A DNA stretch of 64,000 nucleotides from Panagrolaimus kolymaensis. Its lineage: Eukaryota > Nematoda > Chromadorea > Rhabditida > Panagrolaimidae. Numbering within the stretch: the stretch's first letter is position 1; the number at the start of each line of letters is the position of its first letter. The translations under genes were made by a program, and so were the position numbers. The notes beneath the pieces were generated by a model, which saw nothing but the letters and a program-made list of their open reading frames with translations, was not told the origin of the DNA and made no database searches. Below, piece by piece: positions 13,378-25,478 of the stretch. The DNA is taken from positions 1,798,001 to 1,862,000 of the forward strand of contig JAJQJQ010000047.1 in the NCBI GenBank assembly GCA_028622995.1, read 5' to 3'.

Positions 13378-15245
13378 AAAGAAAGGCAATGCAATCAGAA
13401 AATCATTTTTTTGTAGCCTTTAAATTCAATCGGGATCCATGTAATAAATATTATCGATTTTTTAATTTATTATTTTAAGTTTTGTCTGAAACATGGTACC
13501 TAAAGAAAGGCAATGCAATCAGAAAATCACTTTTTTGTAGCCTTTAAATTCAATCGGGATCCATGTAATAAATATTATCGATTTTTTAATTTATTATTTT
13601 AAATTTTGTCTGAATCATTCTACCTCAAGAAAGGCAATGCAATCAGAAAATCATTTTTTTGAAGCCTTTAAATTCAATCTGGATCCAAGTCAGGAATATT
13701 TGCTAATTATTTAATTTATTATTTTATATTTTGTCTGGAAAATTGTACCTAAAGAAAGGCAATGCAATCAGAAAATCATTTTTTTGTAGCCTATAAATTC
13801 AATCGGGATCCAAGTCAGGAATATTTGCTAATTATTTAATTTATTATTTTATATTTTGTCTGAAACATTGTACCTAAAGAAAGGCAATGCAATCAGAAAA
13901 TCATTTTTTTGAAGCCTTTAAATTCAATCTGGATCCAAGTCAGGAATATTTGCTAATTATTTATTTTTTTATTTTATATTTTGTCTGAAACATTCTACCT
14001 CAAGAAAGGCAATGCAATCAGAAAATCATTTTTTTGAAGCCTTTAAATTCAATCTGGATCCAAGTCAGGAATATTTGCTAATTATTTAATTTATTATTTT
14101 ATATTATGTCTGAAAAATTGTACCTAAAGAAAGGCAATGCAATCAGAAAATCACTTTTTTGAAGCCTTTAAATTCAATCTGGATCCAAGTCAGGAATATT
14201 TGCTAATTATTTAATTTATTATTTTATATTATGTCTGAAAAATTGTACCTAAAGAAAGGCAATGCAATCAGAAAATCACTTTTTTGAAGCCTTTAAATTC
14301 AATCTGGATCCAAGTCAGGAATATTTGCTAATTATTTAATTTATTATTTTATATTATGTCTGAAAAATTGTACCTAAAGAAAGGCAATGCAATCAGAAAA
14401 TCATTTTTTTGTAGCCTTTAAATTCAATCGGGATCCATGTAATAAATATTATCGATTTTTTAATTTATTATTTTAAGTTTTGTCTGAAACATGGTACCTA
14501 AAGAAAGGCAATGCAATCAGAAAATCACTTTTTTGTAGCCTTTAAATTCAATCGGGATCCATGTAATAAATATTATCGATTTTTTAATTTATTATTTTAA
14601 ATTTTGTCTGAATCATTCTACCTCAAGAAAGGCAATGCAATCAGAAAATCATTTTTTTGAAGCCTTTAAATTCAATCTGGATCCAAGTCAGGAATATTTG
14701 CTATATATTTAATTTATTATTTTATATTTTGTCTGAAAAATTGTACCTAAAGAAAGGCAATGCAATCAGAAAATCACTTTTTTGAAGCCTTTAACTTCAA
14801 TCGGGATCCAAGTCAGGAATATTTGCTAATTATATAATTTATTATTTTATATTTTGTCTGAAACATTGTACCTAAAGAAAGGCAATGCAATCAGAAAATC
14901 ATTTTTTTGTAGCCTTTAAATTCAATCGGGATCCATGTAATAAATATTATCGATTTTTTAATTTATTATTTTAAATTTTGTCTGAAACATGGTACCTAAA
15001 GAAAGGCAATGCAATCAGAAAATCATATTTTTGAAGCCTTTAAATTCAATCGGGATCCATGTAATAAATATTATCGATTTTTTAATTTATTATTTTAAAT
15101 TTTGTCTGAATCATTCTACCTCAAGAAAGGCAATGCAATCAGAAAATCATTTTTTTGTAGCCTTTAAATTCAATCGGGATCCATGTAATAAATATTATCG
15201 ATTTTTTAATTTATTATTTTAAATTTTGTCTGAATCATTCTACCT
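13378..15245 (+). repeat. Mixed block with 8-monomer (999-bp) duplication
   Basis: Two B pairs with the rare TTTTAAGTTTTGTCTG variant start near 13476 and 14475, 999 bp apart, which equals eight monomers. The surrounding A monomers match in order, indicating tandem duplication of an eight-monomer segment. A rare CTTTAACTTCAATC variant at 14795 is shared with 22911 and 24405. An A copy at 14701 reads CTATATATTTAATT instead of CTAATTATTTAATT. Confidence 0.75.
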
Positions 15246-16870
15246 CAAGAAAGGCAATGCAATCAGAAAATCATTTTTTTGAAGCCTTTAAATTCAATCT
15301 GGATCCAAGTCAGGAATATTTGCTAATTATTTATTTTTTTATTTTATATTTTGTCTGAAACATTCTACCTCAAGAAAGGCAATGCAATCAGAAAATCATT
15401 TTTTTGAAGCCTTTAAATTCAATCTGGATCCAAGTCAGGAATATTTGCTAATTATTTAATTTATTATTTTATATTTTGTCTGGAAAATTGTACCTAAAGA
15501 AAGGCAATGCAATCAGAAAATCATTTTTTTGTAGCCTTTAAATTCAATCTGGATCCAAGTCAGGAATATTTGCTAATTATTTATTTTTTTATTTTATATT
15601 TTGTCTGAAACATTCTACCTCAAGAAAGGCAATGCAATCAGAAAATCATTTTTTTGAAGCCTTTAAATTCAATCTGGATCCAAGTCAGGAATATTTGCTA
15701 ATTATTTATTTTTTTATTTTATATTTTGTCTGAAACATTCTACCTCAAGAAAGGCAATGCAATCAGAAAATCATTTTTTTGAAGCCTTTAAATTCAATCT
15801 GGATCCAAGTCAGGAATATTTGCTAATTATTTAATTTATTATTTTATATTTTGTCTGGAAAATTGTACCTAAAGAAAGGCAATGCAATCAGAAAATCATT
15901 TTTTTGTAGCCTTTAAATTCAATCGGGATCCAAGTCAGGAATATTTGCTAATTATTTAATTTATTATTTTATATTTTGTCTGAAACATTGTACCTAAAGA
16001 AAGGCAATGCAATCAGAAAATCATTTTTTTGAAGCCTTTAAATTCAATCTGGATCCAAGTCAGGAATATTTGCTAATTATTTATTTTTTTATTTTATATT
16101 TTGTCTGAAACATTCTACCTCAAGAAAGGCAATGCAATCAGAAAATCATTTTTTTGAAGCCTTTAAATTCAATCTGGATCCAAGTCAGGAATATTTGCTA
16201 ATTATTTAATTTATTATTTTATATTTTGTCTGGAAAATTGTACCTAAAGAAAGGCAATGCAATCAGAAAATCATTTTTTTGTAGCCTTTAAATTCAATCT
16301 GGATCCAAGTCAGGAATATTTGCTAATTATTTATTTTTTTATTTTATATTTTGTCTGAAACATTCTACCTCAAGAAAGGCAATGCAATCAGAAAATCATT
16401 TTTTTGAAGCCTTTAAATTCAATCTGGATCCAAGTCAGGAATATTTGCTAATTATTTATTTTTTTATTTTATATTTTGTCTGAAACATTCTACCTCAAGA
16501 AAGGCAATGCAATCAGAAAATCATTTTTTTGAAGCCTTTAAATTCAATCTGGATCCAAGTCAGGAATATTTGCTAATTATTTATTTTTTTATTTTATATT
16601 TTGTCTGAAACATTGTACCTAAAGAAAGGCAATGCAATCAGAAAATCATTTTTTTGTAGCCTTTAAATTCAATCGGGATCCAAGTCATGAATATTTGCTA
16701 ATTATTTAATTTATTATTTTATATTATGTCTGAAAAATTGTACCTAAAGAAAGGCAATGCAATCAGAAAATCACTTTTTTGAAGCCTTTAAATTCAATCT
16801 GGATCCAAGTCAGGAATATTTGCTAATTATATAATTTATTATTTTATATTTTGTCTGAAACATTGTACCT
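15246..16870 (+). repeat. Thirteen A monomers with a 750-bp six-mer period
   Basis: The interval is 1,625 bp, or 13 x 125, all A type. A rare combination of GTAGCC with CTGGATCC occurs at 15531 and 16281, exactly 750 bp apart (six monomers). Most copies here have the CTGG form and the T-rich tail TATTTTTTTATT. Confidence 0.85.
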
Positions 16871-17491
16871 AAAGAAAGGCAATGCAATCAGAAAATCATT
16901 TTTTTGTAGCCTTTAAATTCAATCGGGATCCATGTAATAAATATTATCGATTTTTTAATTTATTATTTTAAATTTTGTCTGAAACATGGTACCTAAAGAA
17001 AGGCAATGCAATCAGAAAATAATATTTTTGAAGCCTTTAAATTCAATCGGGATCCATGTAATAAATATTATCGATTTTTTAATTTATTATTTTAAATTTT
17101 GTCTGAATCATTCTACCTCAAGAAAGGCAATGCAATCAGAAAATCATTTTTTTGTAGCCTTTAAATTCAATCGGGATCCATGTAATAAATATTATCGATT
17201 TTTTAATTTATTATTTTAAATTTTGTCTGAATCATTCTACCTCAAGAAAGGCAATGCAATCAGAAAATCATTTTTTTGAAGCCTTTAAATTCAATCTGGA
17301 TCCAAGTCAGGAATATTTGCTAATTATTTAATTTATTATTTTATATTTTGTCTGAAAAATTGTACCTAAAGAAAGGCAATGCAATCAGAAAATCATTTTT
17401 TTGTAGCCTTTAAATTCAATCGGGATCCATGTAATAAATATTATCGATTTTTTAATTTATTATTTTAAATTTTGTCTGAATCATTCTACCT

Positions 17492-20400
17492 CAAGAAAGG
17501 CAATGCAATCAGAAAATCATTTTTTTGAAGCCTTTAAATTCAATCTGGATCCAAGTCAGGAATATTTGCTAATTATTTAATTTATTATTTTATATTATGT
17601 CTGAAAAATTGTACCTAAAGAAAGGCAATGCAATCAGAAAATCACTTTTTTGAAGCCTTTAAATTCAATCGGGATCCAAGTCATGAATATTTGCTAATTA
17701 TTTAATTTATTATTTTATATTTTGTCTGGAAAATTGTACCTAAAGAAAGGCAATGCAATCAGAAAATCATTTTTTTGTAGCCTTTAAATTCAATCGGGAT
17801 CCAAGTCAGGAATATTTGCTAATTATTTAATTTATTATTTTATATTTTGTCTGAAACATTGTACCTAAAGAAAGGCAATGCAATCAGAAAATCATTTTTT
17901 TGTAGCCTTTAAATTCAATCGGGATCCAAGTCATGAATATTTGCTAATTATTTAATTTATTATTTTATATTATGTCTGAAAAATTGTACCTAAAGAAAGG
18001 CAATGCAATCAGAAAATCACTTTTTTGAAGCCTTTAAATTCAATCGGGATCCAAGTCATGAATATTTGCTAATTATTTAATTTATTATTTTATATTTTGT
18101 CTGGAAAATTGTACCTAAAGAAAGGCAATGCAATCAGAAAATCACTTTTTTGAAGCCTTTAAATTCAATCGGGATCCAAGTCATGAATATTTGCTAATTA
18201 TTTAATTTATTATTTTATATTTTGTCTGGAAAATTGTACCTAAAGAAAGGCAATGCAATCAGAAAATCATTTTTTTGTAGCCTTTAAATTCAATCGGGAT
18301 CCAAGTCATGAATATTTGCTAATTATTTAATTTATTATTTTATATTTTGTCTGGAAAATTGTACCTAAAGAAAGGCAATGCAATCAGAAAATCACTTTTT
18401 TGAAGCCTTTAAATTCAATCGGGATCCAAGTCATGAATATTTGCTAATTATTTAATTTATTATTTTATATTTTGTCTGGAAAATTGTACCTAAAGAAAGG
18501 CAATGCAATCAGAAAATCATTTTTTTGTAGCCTTTAAATTCAATCGGGATCCAAGTCATGAATATTTGCTAATTATTTAATTTATTATTTTATATTTTGT
18601 CTGGAAAATTGTACCTAAAGAAAGGCAATGCAATCAGAAAATCACTTTTTTGAAGCCTTTAAATTCAATCGGGATCCAAGTCATGAATATTTGCTAATTA
18701 TTTAATTTATTATTTTATATTTTGTCTGGAAAATTGTACCTAAAGAAAGGCAATGCAATCAGAAAATCACTTTTTTGAAGCCTTTAAATTCAATCGGGAT
18801 CCAAGTCATGAATATTTGCTAATTATTTAATTTATTATTTTATATTTTGTCTGGAAAATTGTACCTAAAGAAAGGCAATGCAATCAGAAAATCATTTTTT
18901 TGAAGCCTTTAAATTCAATCGGGATCCAAGTCATGAATATTTGCTAATTATTTAATTTATTATTTTATATTTTGTCTGGAAAATTGTACCTAAAGAAAGG
19001 CAATGCAATCAGAAAATCATTTTTTTGTAGCCTTTAAATTCAATCGGGATCCAAGTCATGAATATTTGCTAATTATTTAATTTATTATTTTATATTTTGT
19101 CTGGAAAATTGTACCTAAAGAAAGGCAATGCAATCAGAAAATCACTTTTTTGAAGCCTTTAAATTCAATCGGGATCCAAGTCATGAATATTTGCTAATTA
19201 TTTAATTTATTATTTTATATTTTGTCTGGAAAATTGTACCTAAAGAAAGGCAATGCAATCAGAAAATCACTTTTTTGAAGCCTTTAAATTCAATCGGGAT
19301 CCAAGTCATGAATATTTGCTAATTATTTAATTTATTATTTTATATTTTGTCTGGAAAATTGTACCTAAAGAAAGGCAATGCAATCAGAAAATCATTTTTT
19401 TGAAGCCTTTAAATTCAATCGGGATCCAAGTCATGAATATTTGCTAATTATTTAATTTATTATTTTATATTTTGTCTGGAAAATTGTACCTAAAGAAAGG
19501 CAATGCAATCAGAAAATCACTTTTTTGAAGCCTTTAAATTCAATCGGGATCCAAGTCATGAATATTTGCTAATTATTTAATTTATTATTTTATATTTTGT
19601 CTGGAAAATTGTACCTAAAGAAAGGCAATGCAATCAGAAAATCACTTTTTTGAAGCCTTTAAATTCAATCGGGATCCAAGTCATGAATATTTGCTAATTA
19701 TTTAATTTATTATTTTATATTTTGTCTGGAAAATTGTACCTAAAGAAAGGCAATGCAATCAGAAAATCATTTTTTTGTAGCCTTTAAATTCAATCGGGAT
19801 CCAAGTCAGGAATATTTGCTAATTATTTAATTTATTATTTTATATTTTGTCTGGAAAATTGTACCTAAAGAAAGGCAATGCAATCAGAAAATCATTTTTT
19901 TGTAGCCTTTAAATTCAATCGGGATCCAAGTCATGAATATTTGCTAGTTATTTAATTTATTATTTTATATTTTGTCTGGAAAATTGTACCTAAAGAAAGG
20001 CAATGCAATCAGAAAATCATTTTTTTGAAGCCTTTAAATTCAATCGGGATCCAAGTCATGAATATTTGCTAATTATTTAATTTATTATTTTATATTTTGT
20101 CTGGAAAATTGTACCTAAAGAAAGGCAATGCAATCAGAAAATCACTTTTTTGAAGCCTTTAAATTCAATCGGGATCCAAGTCATGAATATTTGCTAATTA
20201 TTTAATTTATTATTTTATATTTTGTCTGGAAAATTGTACCTAAAGAAAGGCAATGCAATCAGAAAATCACTTTTTTGAAGCCTTTAAATTCAATCGGGAT
20301 CCAAGTCATGAATATTTGCTAATTATTTAATTTATTATTTTATATTTTGTCTGGAAAATTGTACCTAAAGAAAGGCAATGCAATCAGAAAATCATTTTTT

Positions 20401-22491
20401 TGTAGCCTTTAAATTCAATCGGGATCCAAGTCAGGAATATTTGCTAATTATTTAATTTATTATTTTATATTTTGTCTGAAACATTGTACCTAAAGAAAGG
20501 CAATGCAATCAGAAAATCATTTTTTTGAAGCCTTTAAATTCAATCTGGATCCAAGTCAGGAATATTTGCTAATTATTTAATTTATTATTTTATATTATGT
20601 CTGAAAAATTGTACCTAAAGAAAGGCAATGCAATCAGAAAATCACTTTTTTGAAGCCTTTAAATTCAATCGGGATCCAAGTCATGAATATTTGCTAATTA
20701 TTTAATTTATTATTTTATATTTTGTCTGGAAAATTGTACCTAAAGAAAGGCAATGCAATCAGAAAATCACTTTTTTGAAGCCTTTAAATTCAATCGGGAT
20801 CCAAGTCAGGAATATTTGCTAATTATTTAATTTATTATTTTATATTTTGTCTGAAACATTGTACCTAAAGAAAGGCAATGCAATCAGAAAATCATTTTTT
20901 TGTAGCCTTTAAATTCAATCGGGATCCAAGTCATGAATATTTGCTAATTATTTAATTTATTATTTTATATTATGTCTGAAAAATTGTACCTAAAGAAAGG
21001 CAATGCAATCAGAAAATCACTTTTTTGAAGCCTTTAAATTCAATCGGGATCCAAGTCATGAATATTTGCTAATTATTTAATTTATTATTTTATATTTTGT
21101 CTGGAAAATTGTACCTAAAGAAAGGCAATGCAATCAGAAAATCACTTTTTTGAAGCCTTTAAATTCAATCGGGATCCAAGTCATGAATATTTGCTAATTA
21201 TTTAATTTATTATTTTATATTTTGTCTGGAAAATTGTACCTAAAGAAAGGCAATGCAATCAGAAAATCATTTTTTTGTAGCCTTTAAATTCAATCGGGAT
21301 CCAAGTCATGAATATTTGCTAATTATTTAATTTATTATTTTATATTTTGTCTGGAAAATTGTACCTAAAGAAAGGCAATGCAATCAGAAAATCACTTTTT
21401 TGAAGCCTTTAAATTCAATCGGGATCCAAGTCATGAATATTTGCTAATTATTTAATTTATTATTTTATATTTTGTCTGGAAAATTGTACCTAAAGAAAGG
21501 CAATGCAATCAGAAAATCACTTTTTTGAAGCCTTTAAATTCAATCGGGATCCAAGTCATGAATATTTGCTAATTATTTAATTTATTATTTTATATTTTGT
21601 CTGGAAAATTGTACCTAAAGAAAGGCAATGCAATCAGAAAATCATTTTTTTGAAGCCTTTAAATTCAATCGGGATCCAAGTCATGAATATTTGCTAATTA
21701 TTTAATTTATTATTTTATATTTTGTCTGGAAAATTGTACCTAAAGAAAGGCAATGCAATCAGAAAATCACTTTTTTGAAGCCTTTAAATTCAATCGGGAT
21801 CCAAGTCATGAATATTTGCTAATTATTTAATTTATTATTTTATATTTTGTCTGGAAAATTGTACCTAAAGAAAGGCAATGCAATCAGAAAATCACTTTTT
21901 TGAAGCCTTTAAATTCAATCGGGATCCAAGTCATGAATATTTGCTAATTATTTAATTTATTATTTTATATTTTGTCTGGAAAATTGTACCTAAAGAAAGG
22001 CAATGCAATCAGAAAATCATTTTTTTGTAGCCTTTAAATTCAATCGGGATCCAAGTCAGGAATATTTGCTAATTATTTAATTTATTATTTTATATTTTGT
22101 CTGAAACATTGTACCTAAAGAAAGGCAATGCAATCAGAAAATCATTTTTTTGAAGCCTTTAAATTCAATCTGGATCCAAGTCAGGAATATTTGCTAATTA
22201 TTTAATTTATTATTTTATATTATGTCTGAAAAATTGTACCTAAAGAAAGGCAATGCAATCAGAAAATCACTTTTTTGAAGCCTTTAAATTCAATCTGGAT
22301 CCAAGTCAGGAATATTTGCTAATTATTTAATTTATTATTTTATATTATGTCTGAAAAATTGTACCTAAAGAAAGGCAATGCAATCAGAAAATCACTTTTT
22401 TGAAGCCTTTAAATTCAATCTGGATCCAAGTCAGGAATATTTGCTAATTATTTAATTTATTATTTTATATTATGTCTGAAAAATTGTACCT
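17492..22491 (+). repeat. Pure A-family block, exactly 40 monomers
   Basis: The interval is 5,000 bp, or 40 x 125 bp, with no B monomer and no length change. This is the longest single-family run in the window. Most copies have AAGTCATG tails and GTCTGGAAAATTG junctions. Inside it, 17779-18519 and 20779-21519 (offset 3,000 bp, 24 monomers) are identical by line-by-line reading. The segment starting near 19231 matches that at 21481 (offset 2,250 bp, 18 monomers) up to the pure block's right part. One copy has GCTAGTTATT instead of GCTAATTATT near 19947. The block looks recently amplified by unequal exchange. Confidence 0.9.
17867..17991 (+). repeat. Reference A-family monomer (125 bp)
   Basis: This is a representative A monomer. 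In order it holds AAAGAAAGGC, the core AATGCAATCAG, a T tract, GTAGCC or GAAGCC, TTTAAATTCAAT, CGGGATCC or CTGGATCC with the BamHI site, then the A-specific tail AAGTCAGGAATATTTGCT (or AAGTCATG, more rarely CAGTCAGG). It closes with an AT-only stretch, TTTTGTCTG and a junction ending TACCT. Junction forms seen with A include GAAACATTGTACC, GAAACATTCTACC, GAAAAATTGTACC and GGAAAATTGTACC. The A-specific difference from B lies mostly in about 26 bp after the BamHI site, where A has one extra base. A copies outnumber B in the window. Confidence 0.95.
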
Positions 22492-25229
22492 AAAGAAAGG
22501 CAATGCAATCAGAAAATCATTTTTTTGTAGCCTTTAAATTCAATCGGGATCCATGTAATAAATATTATCGATTTTTTAATTTATTATTTTAAGTTTTGTC
22601 TGAAACATGGTACCTAAAGAAAGGCAATGCAATCAGAAAATCACTTTTTTGTAGCCTTTAAATTCAATCGGGATCCATGTAATAAATATTATCGATTTTT
22701 TAATTTATTATTTTAAATTTTGTCTGAATCATTCTACCTCAAGAAAGGCAATGCAATCAGAAAATCATTTTTTTGAAGCCTTTAAATTCAATCTGGATCC
22801 AAGTCAGGAATATTTGCTAATTATTTAATTTATTATTTTATATTTTGTCTGAAAAATTGTACCTAAAGAAAGGCAATGCAATCAGAAAATCACTTTTTTG
22901 AAGCCTTTAACTTCAATCGGGATCCAAGTCAGGAATATTTGCTAATTATATAATTTATTATTTTATATTTTGTCTGAAACATTGTACCTAAAGAAAGGCA
23001 ATGCAATCAGAAAATCATTTTTTTGTAGCCTTTAAATTCAATCGGGATCCATGTAATAAATATTATCGATTTTTTAATTTATTATTTTAAATTTTGTCTG
23101 AAACATGGTACCTAAAGAAAGGCAATGCAATCAGAAAATCATATTTTTGAAGCCTTTAAATTCAATCGGGATCCATGTAATAAATATTATCGATTTTTTA
23201 ATTTATTATTTTAAATTTTGTCTGAATCATTCTACCTCAAGAAAGGCAATGCAATCAGAAAATCATTTTTTTGTAGCCTTTAAATTCAATCGGGATCCAT
23301 GTAATAAATATTATCGATTTTTTAATTTATTATTTTAAATTTTGTCTGAATCATTCTACCTCAAGAAAGGCAATGCAATCAGAAAATCATTTTTTTGAAG
23401 CCTTTAAATTCAATCTGGATCCAAGTCAGGAATATTTGCTAATTATTTAATTTATTATTTTATATTTTGTCTGAAAAATTGTACCTAAAGAAAGGCAATG
23501 CAATCAGAAAATCATTTTTTTGTAGCCTTTAAATTCAATCGGGATCCATGTAATAAATATTATCGATTTTTTAATTTATTATTTTAAATTTTGTCTGAAT
23601 CATTCTACCTCAAGAAAGGCAATGCAATCAGAAAATCATTTTTTTGAAGCCTTTAAATTCAATCTGGATCCAAGTCAGGAATATTTGCTAATTATTTAAT
23701 TTATTATTTTATATTATGTCTGAAAAATTGTACCTAAAGAAAGGCAATGCAATCAGAAAATCACTTTTTTGAAGCCTTTAAATTCAATCTGGATCCAAGT
23801 CAGGAATATTTGCTAATTATTTAATTTATTATTTTATATTATGTCTGAAAAATTGTACCTAAAGAAAGGCAATGCAATCAGAAAATCACTTTTTTGAAGC
23901 CTTTAAATTCAATCTGGATCCAAGTCAGGAATATTTGCTAATTATTTAATTTATTATTTTATATTATGTCTGAAAAATTGTACCTAAAGAAAGGCAATGC
24001 AATCAGAAAATCATTTTTTTGTAGCCTTTAAATTCAATCGGGATCCATGTAATAAATATTATCGATTTTTTAATTTATTATTTTAAGTTTTGTCTGAAAC
24101 ATGGTACCTAAAGAAAGGCAATGCAATCAGAAAATCACTTTTTTGTAGCCTTTAAATTCAATCGGGATCCATGTAATAAATATTATCGATTTTTTAATTT
24201 ATTATTTTAAATTTTGTCTGAATCATTCTACCTCAAGAAAGGCAATGCAATCAGAAAATCATTTTTTTGAAGCCTTTAAATTCAATCTGGATCCAAGTCA
24301 GGAATATTTGCTAATTATTTAATTTATTATTTTATATTTTGTCTGAAAAATTGTACCTAAAGAAAGGCAATGCAATCAGAAAATCACTTTTTTGAAGCCT
24401 TTAACTTCAATCGGGATCCAAGTCAGGAATATTTGCTAATTATATAATTTATTATTTTATATTTTGTCTGAAACATTGTACCTAAAGAAAGGCAATGCAA
24501 TCAGAAAATCATTTTTTTGTAGCCTTTAAATTCAATCGGGATCCATGTAATAAATATTATCGATTTTTTAATTTATTATTTTAAATTTTGTCTGAAACAT
24601 GGTACCTAAAGAAAGGCAATGCAATCAGAAAATCATATTTTTGAAGCCTTTAAATTCAATCGGGATCCATGTAATAAATATTATCGATTTTTTAATTTAT
24701 TATTTTAAATTTTGTCTGAATCATTCTACCTCAAGAAAGGCAATGCAATCAGAAAATCATTTTTTTGTAGCCTTTAAATTCAATCGGGATCCATGTAATA
24801 AATATTATCGATTTTTTAATTTATTATTTTAAATTTTGTCTGAATCATTCTACCTCAAGAAAGGCAATGCAATCAGAAAATCATTTTTTTGAAGCCTTTA
24901 AATTCAATCTGGATCCAAGTCAGGAATATTTGCTAATTATTTAATTTATTATTTTATATTTTGTCTGAAAAATTGTACCTAAAGAAAGGCAATGCAATCA
25001 GAAAATCATTTTTTTGTAGCCTTTAAATTCAATCGGGATCCATGTAATAAATATTATCGATTTTTTAATTTATTATTTTAAATTTTGTCTGAATCATTCT
25101 ACCTCATGAAAGGCAATGCAATCAGAAAATCATTTTTTTGAAGCCTTTAAATTCAATCTGGATCCAAGTCAGGAATATTTGCTAATTATTTAATTTATTA
25201 TTTTATATTTTGTCTGAAAAATTGTACCT
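22242..25229 (+). repeat. Tandem 12-monomer HOR, two units of 1,494 bp
   Basis: Unit 1 is 22242-23735 and unit 2 is 23736-25229; 1,494 bp equals six A and six B monomers. Shared marks are TTTTAAGTTTTG at 22592 and 24086, CTTTAACTTC at 22911 and 24405, and the KpnI junction ATGGTACC starting at 23105 and 24599. The same marks in the same order occur near 14.4-15.2 kb, 8.1 kb to the left, where the TTAACTTC mark sits at 14795. In unit 2 a late monomer has CTCATGAAAGG in place of CTCAAGAAAGG at 25101. Confidence 0.85.
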
Positions 25230-25478
25230 AAAGAAAGGCAATGCAATCAGAAAATCATTTTTTTGAAGCCTTTAAATTCAATCTGGATCCAAGTCAGGAA
25301 TATTTGCTAATTATTTAATTTATTATTTTATATTTTGTCTTAAAAATTGTACCTAAAGAAAGGCAATGCAATCAGAAAATCATTTTTTTGTAGCCTTTAA
25401 ATTCAATCGGGATCCATGTAATAAATATTATCGATTTTTTAATTTATTATTTTAAATTTTGTCTGAAACATGGTACCT

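Noticed and set aside
17492..22491. The CTGG/CGGG difference read as CpG deamination.
   Set aside because: Deamination of TCGGG would give TTGGG or TCAGG. The observed change is G to T at the second base, so methylation decay does not explain it.
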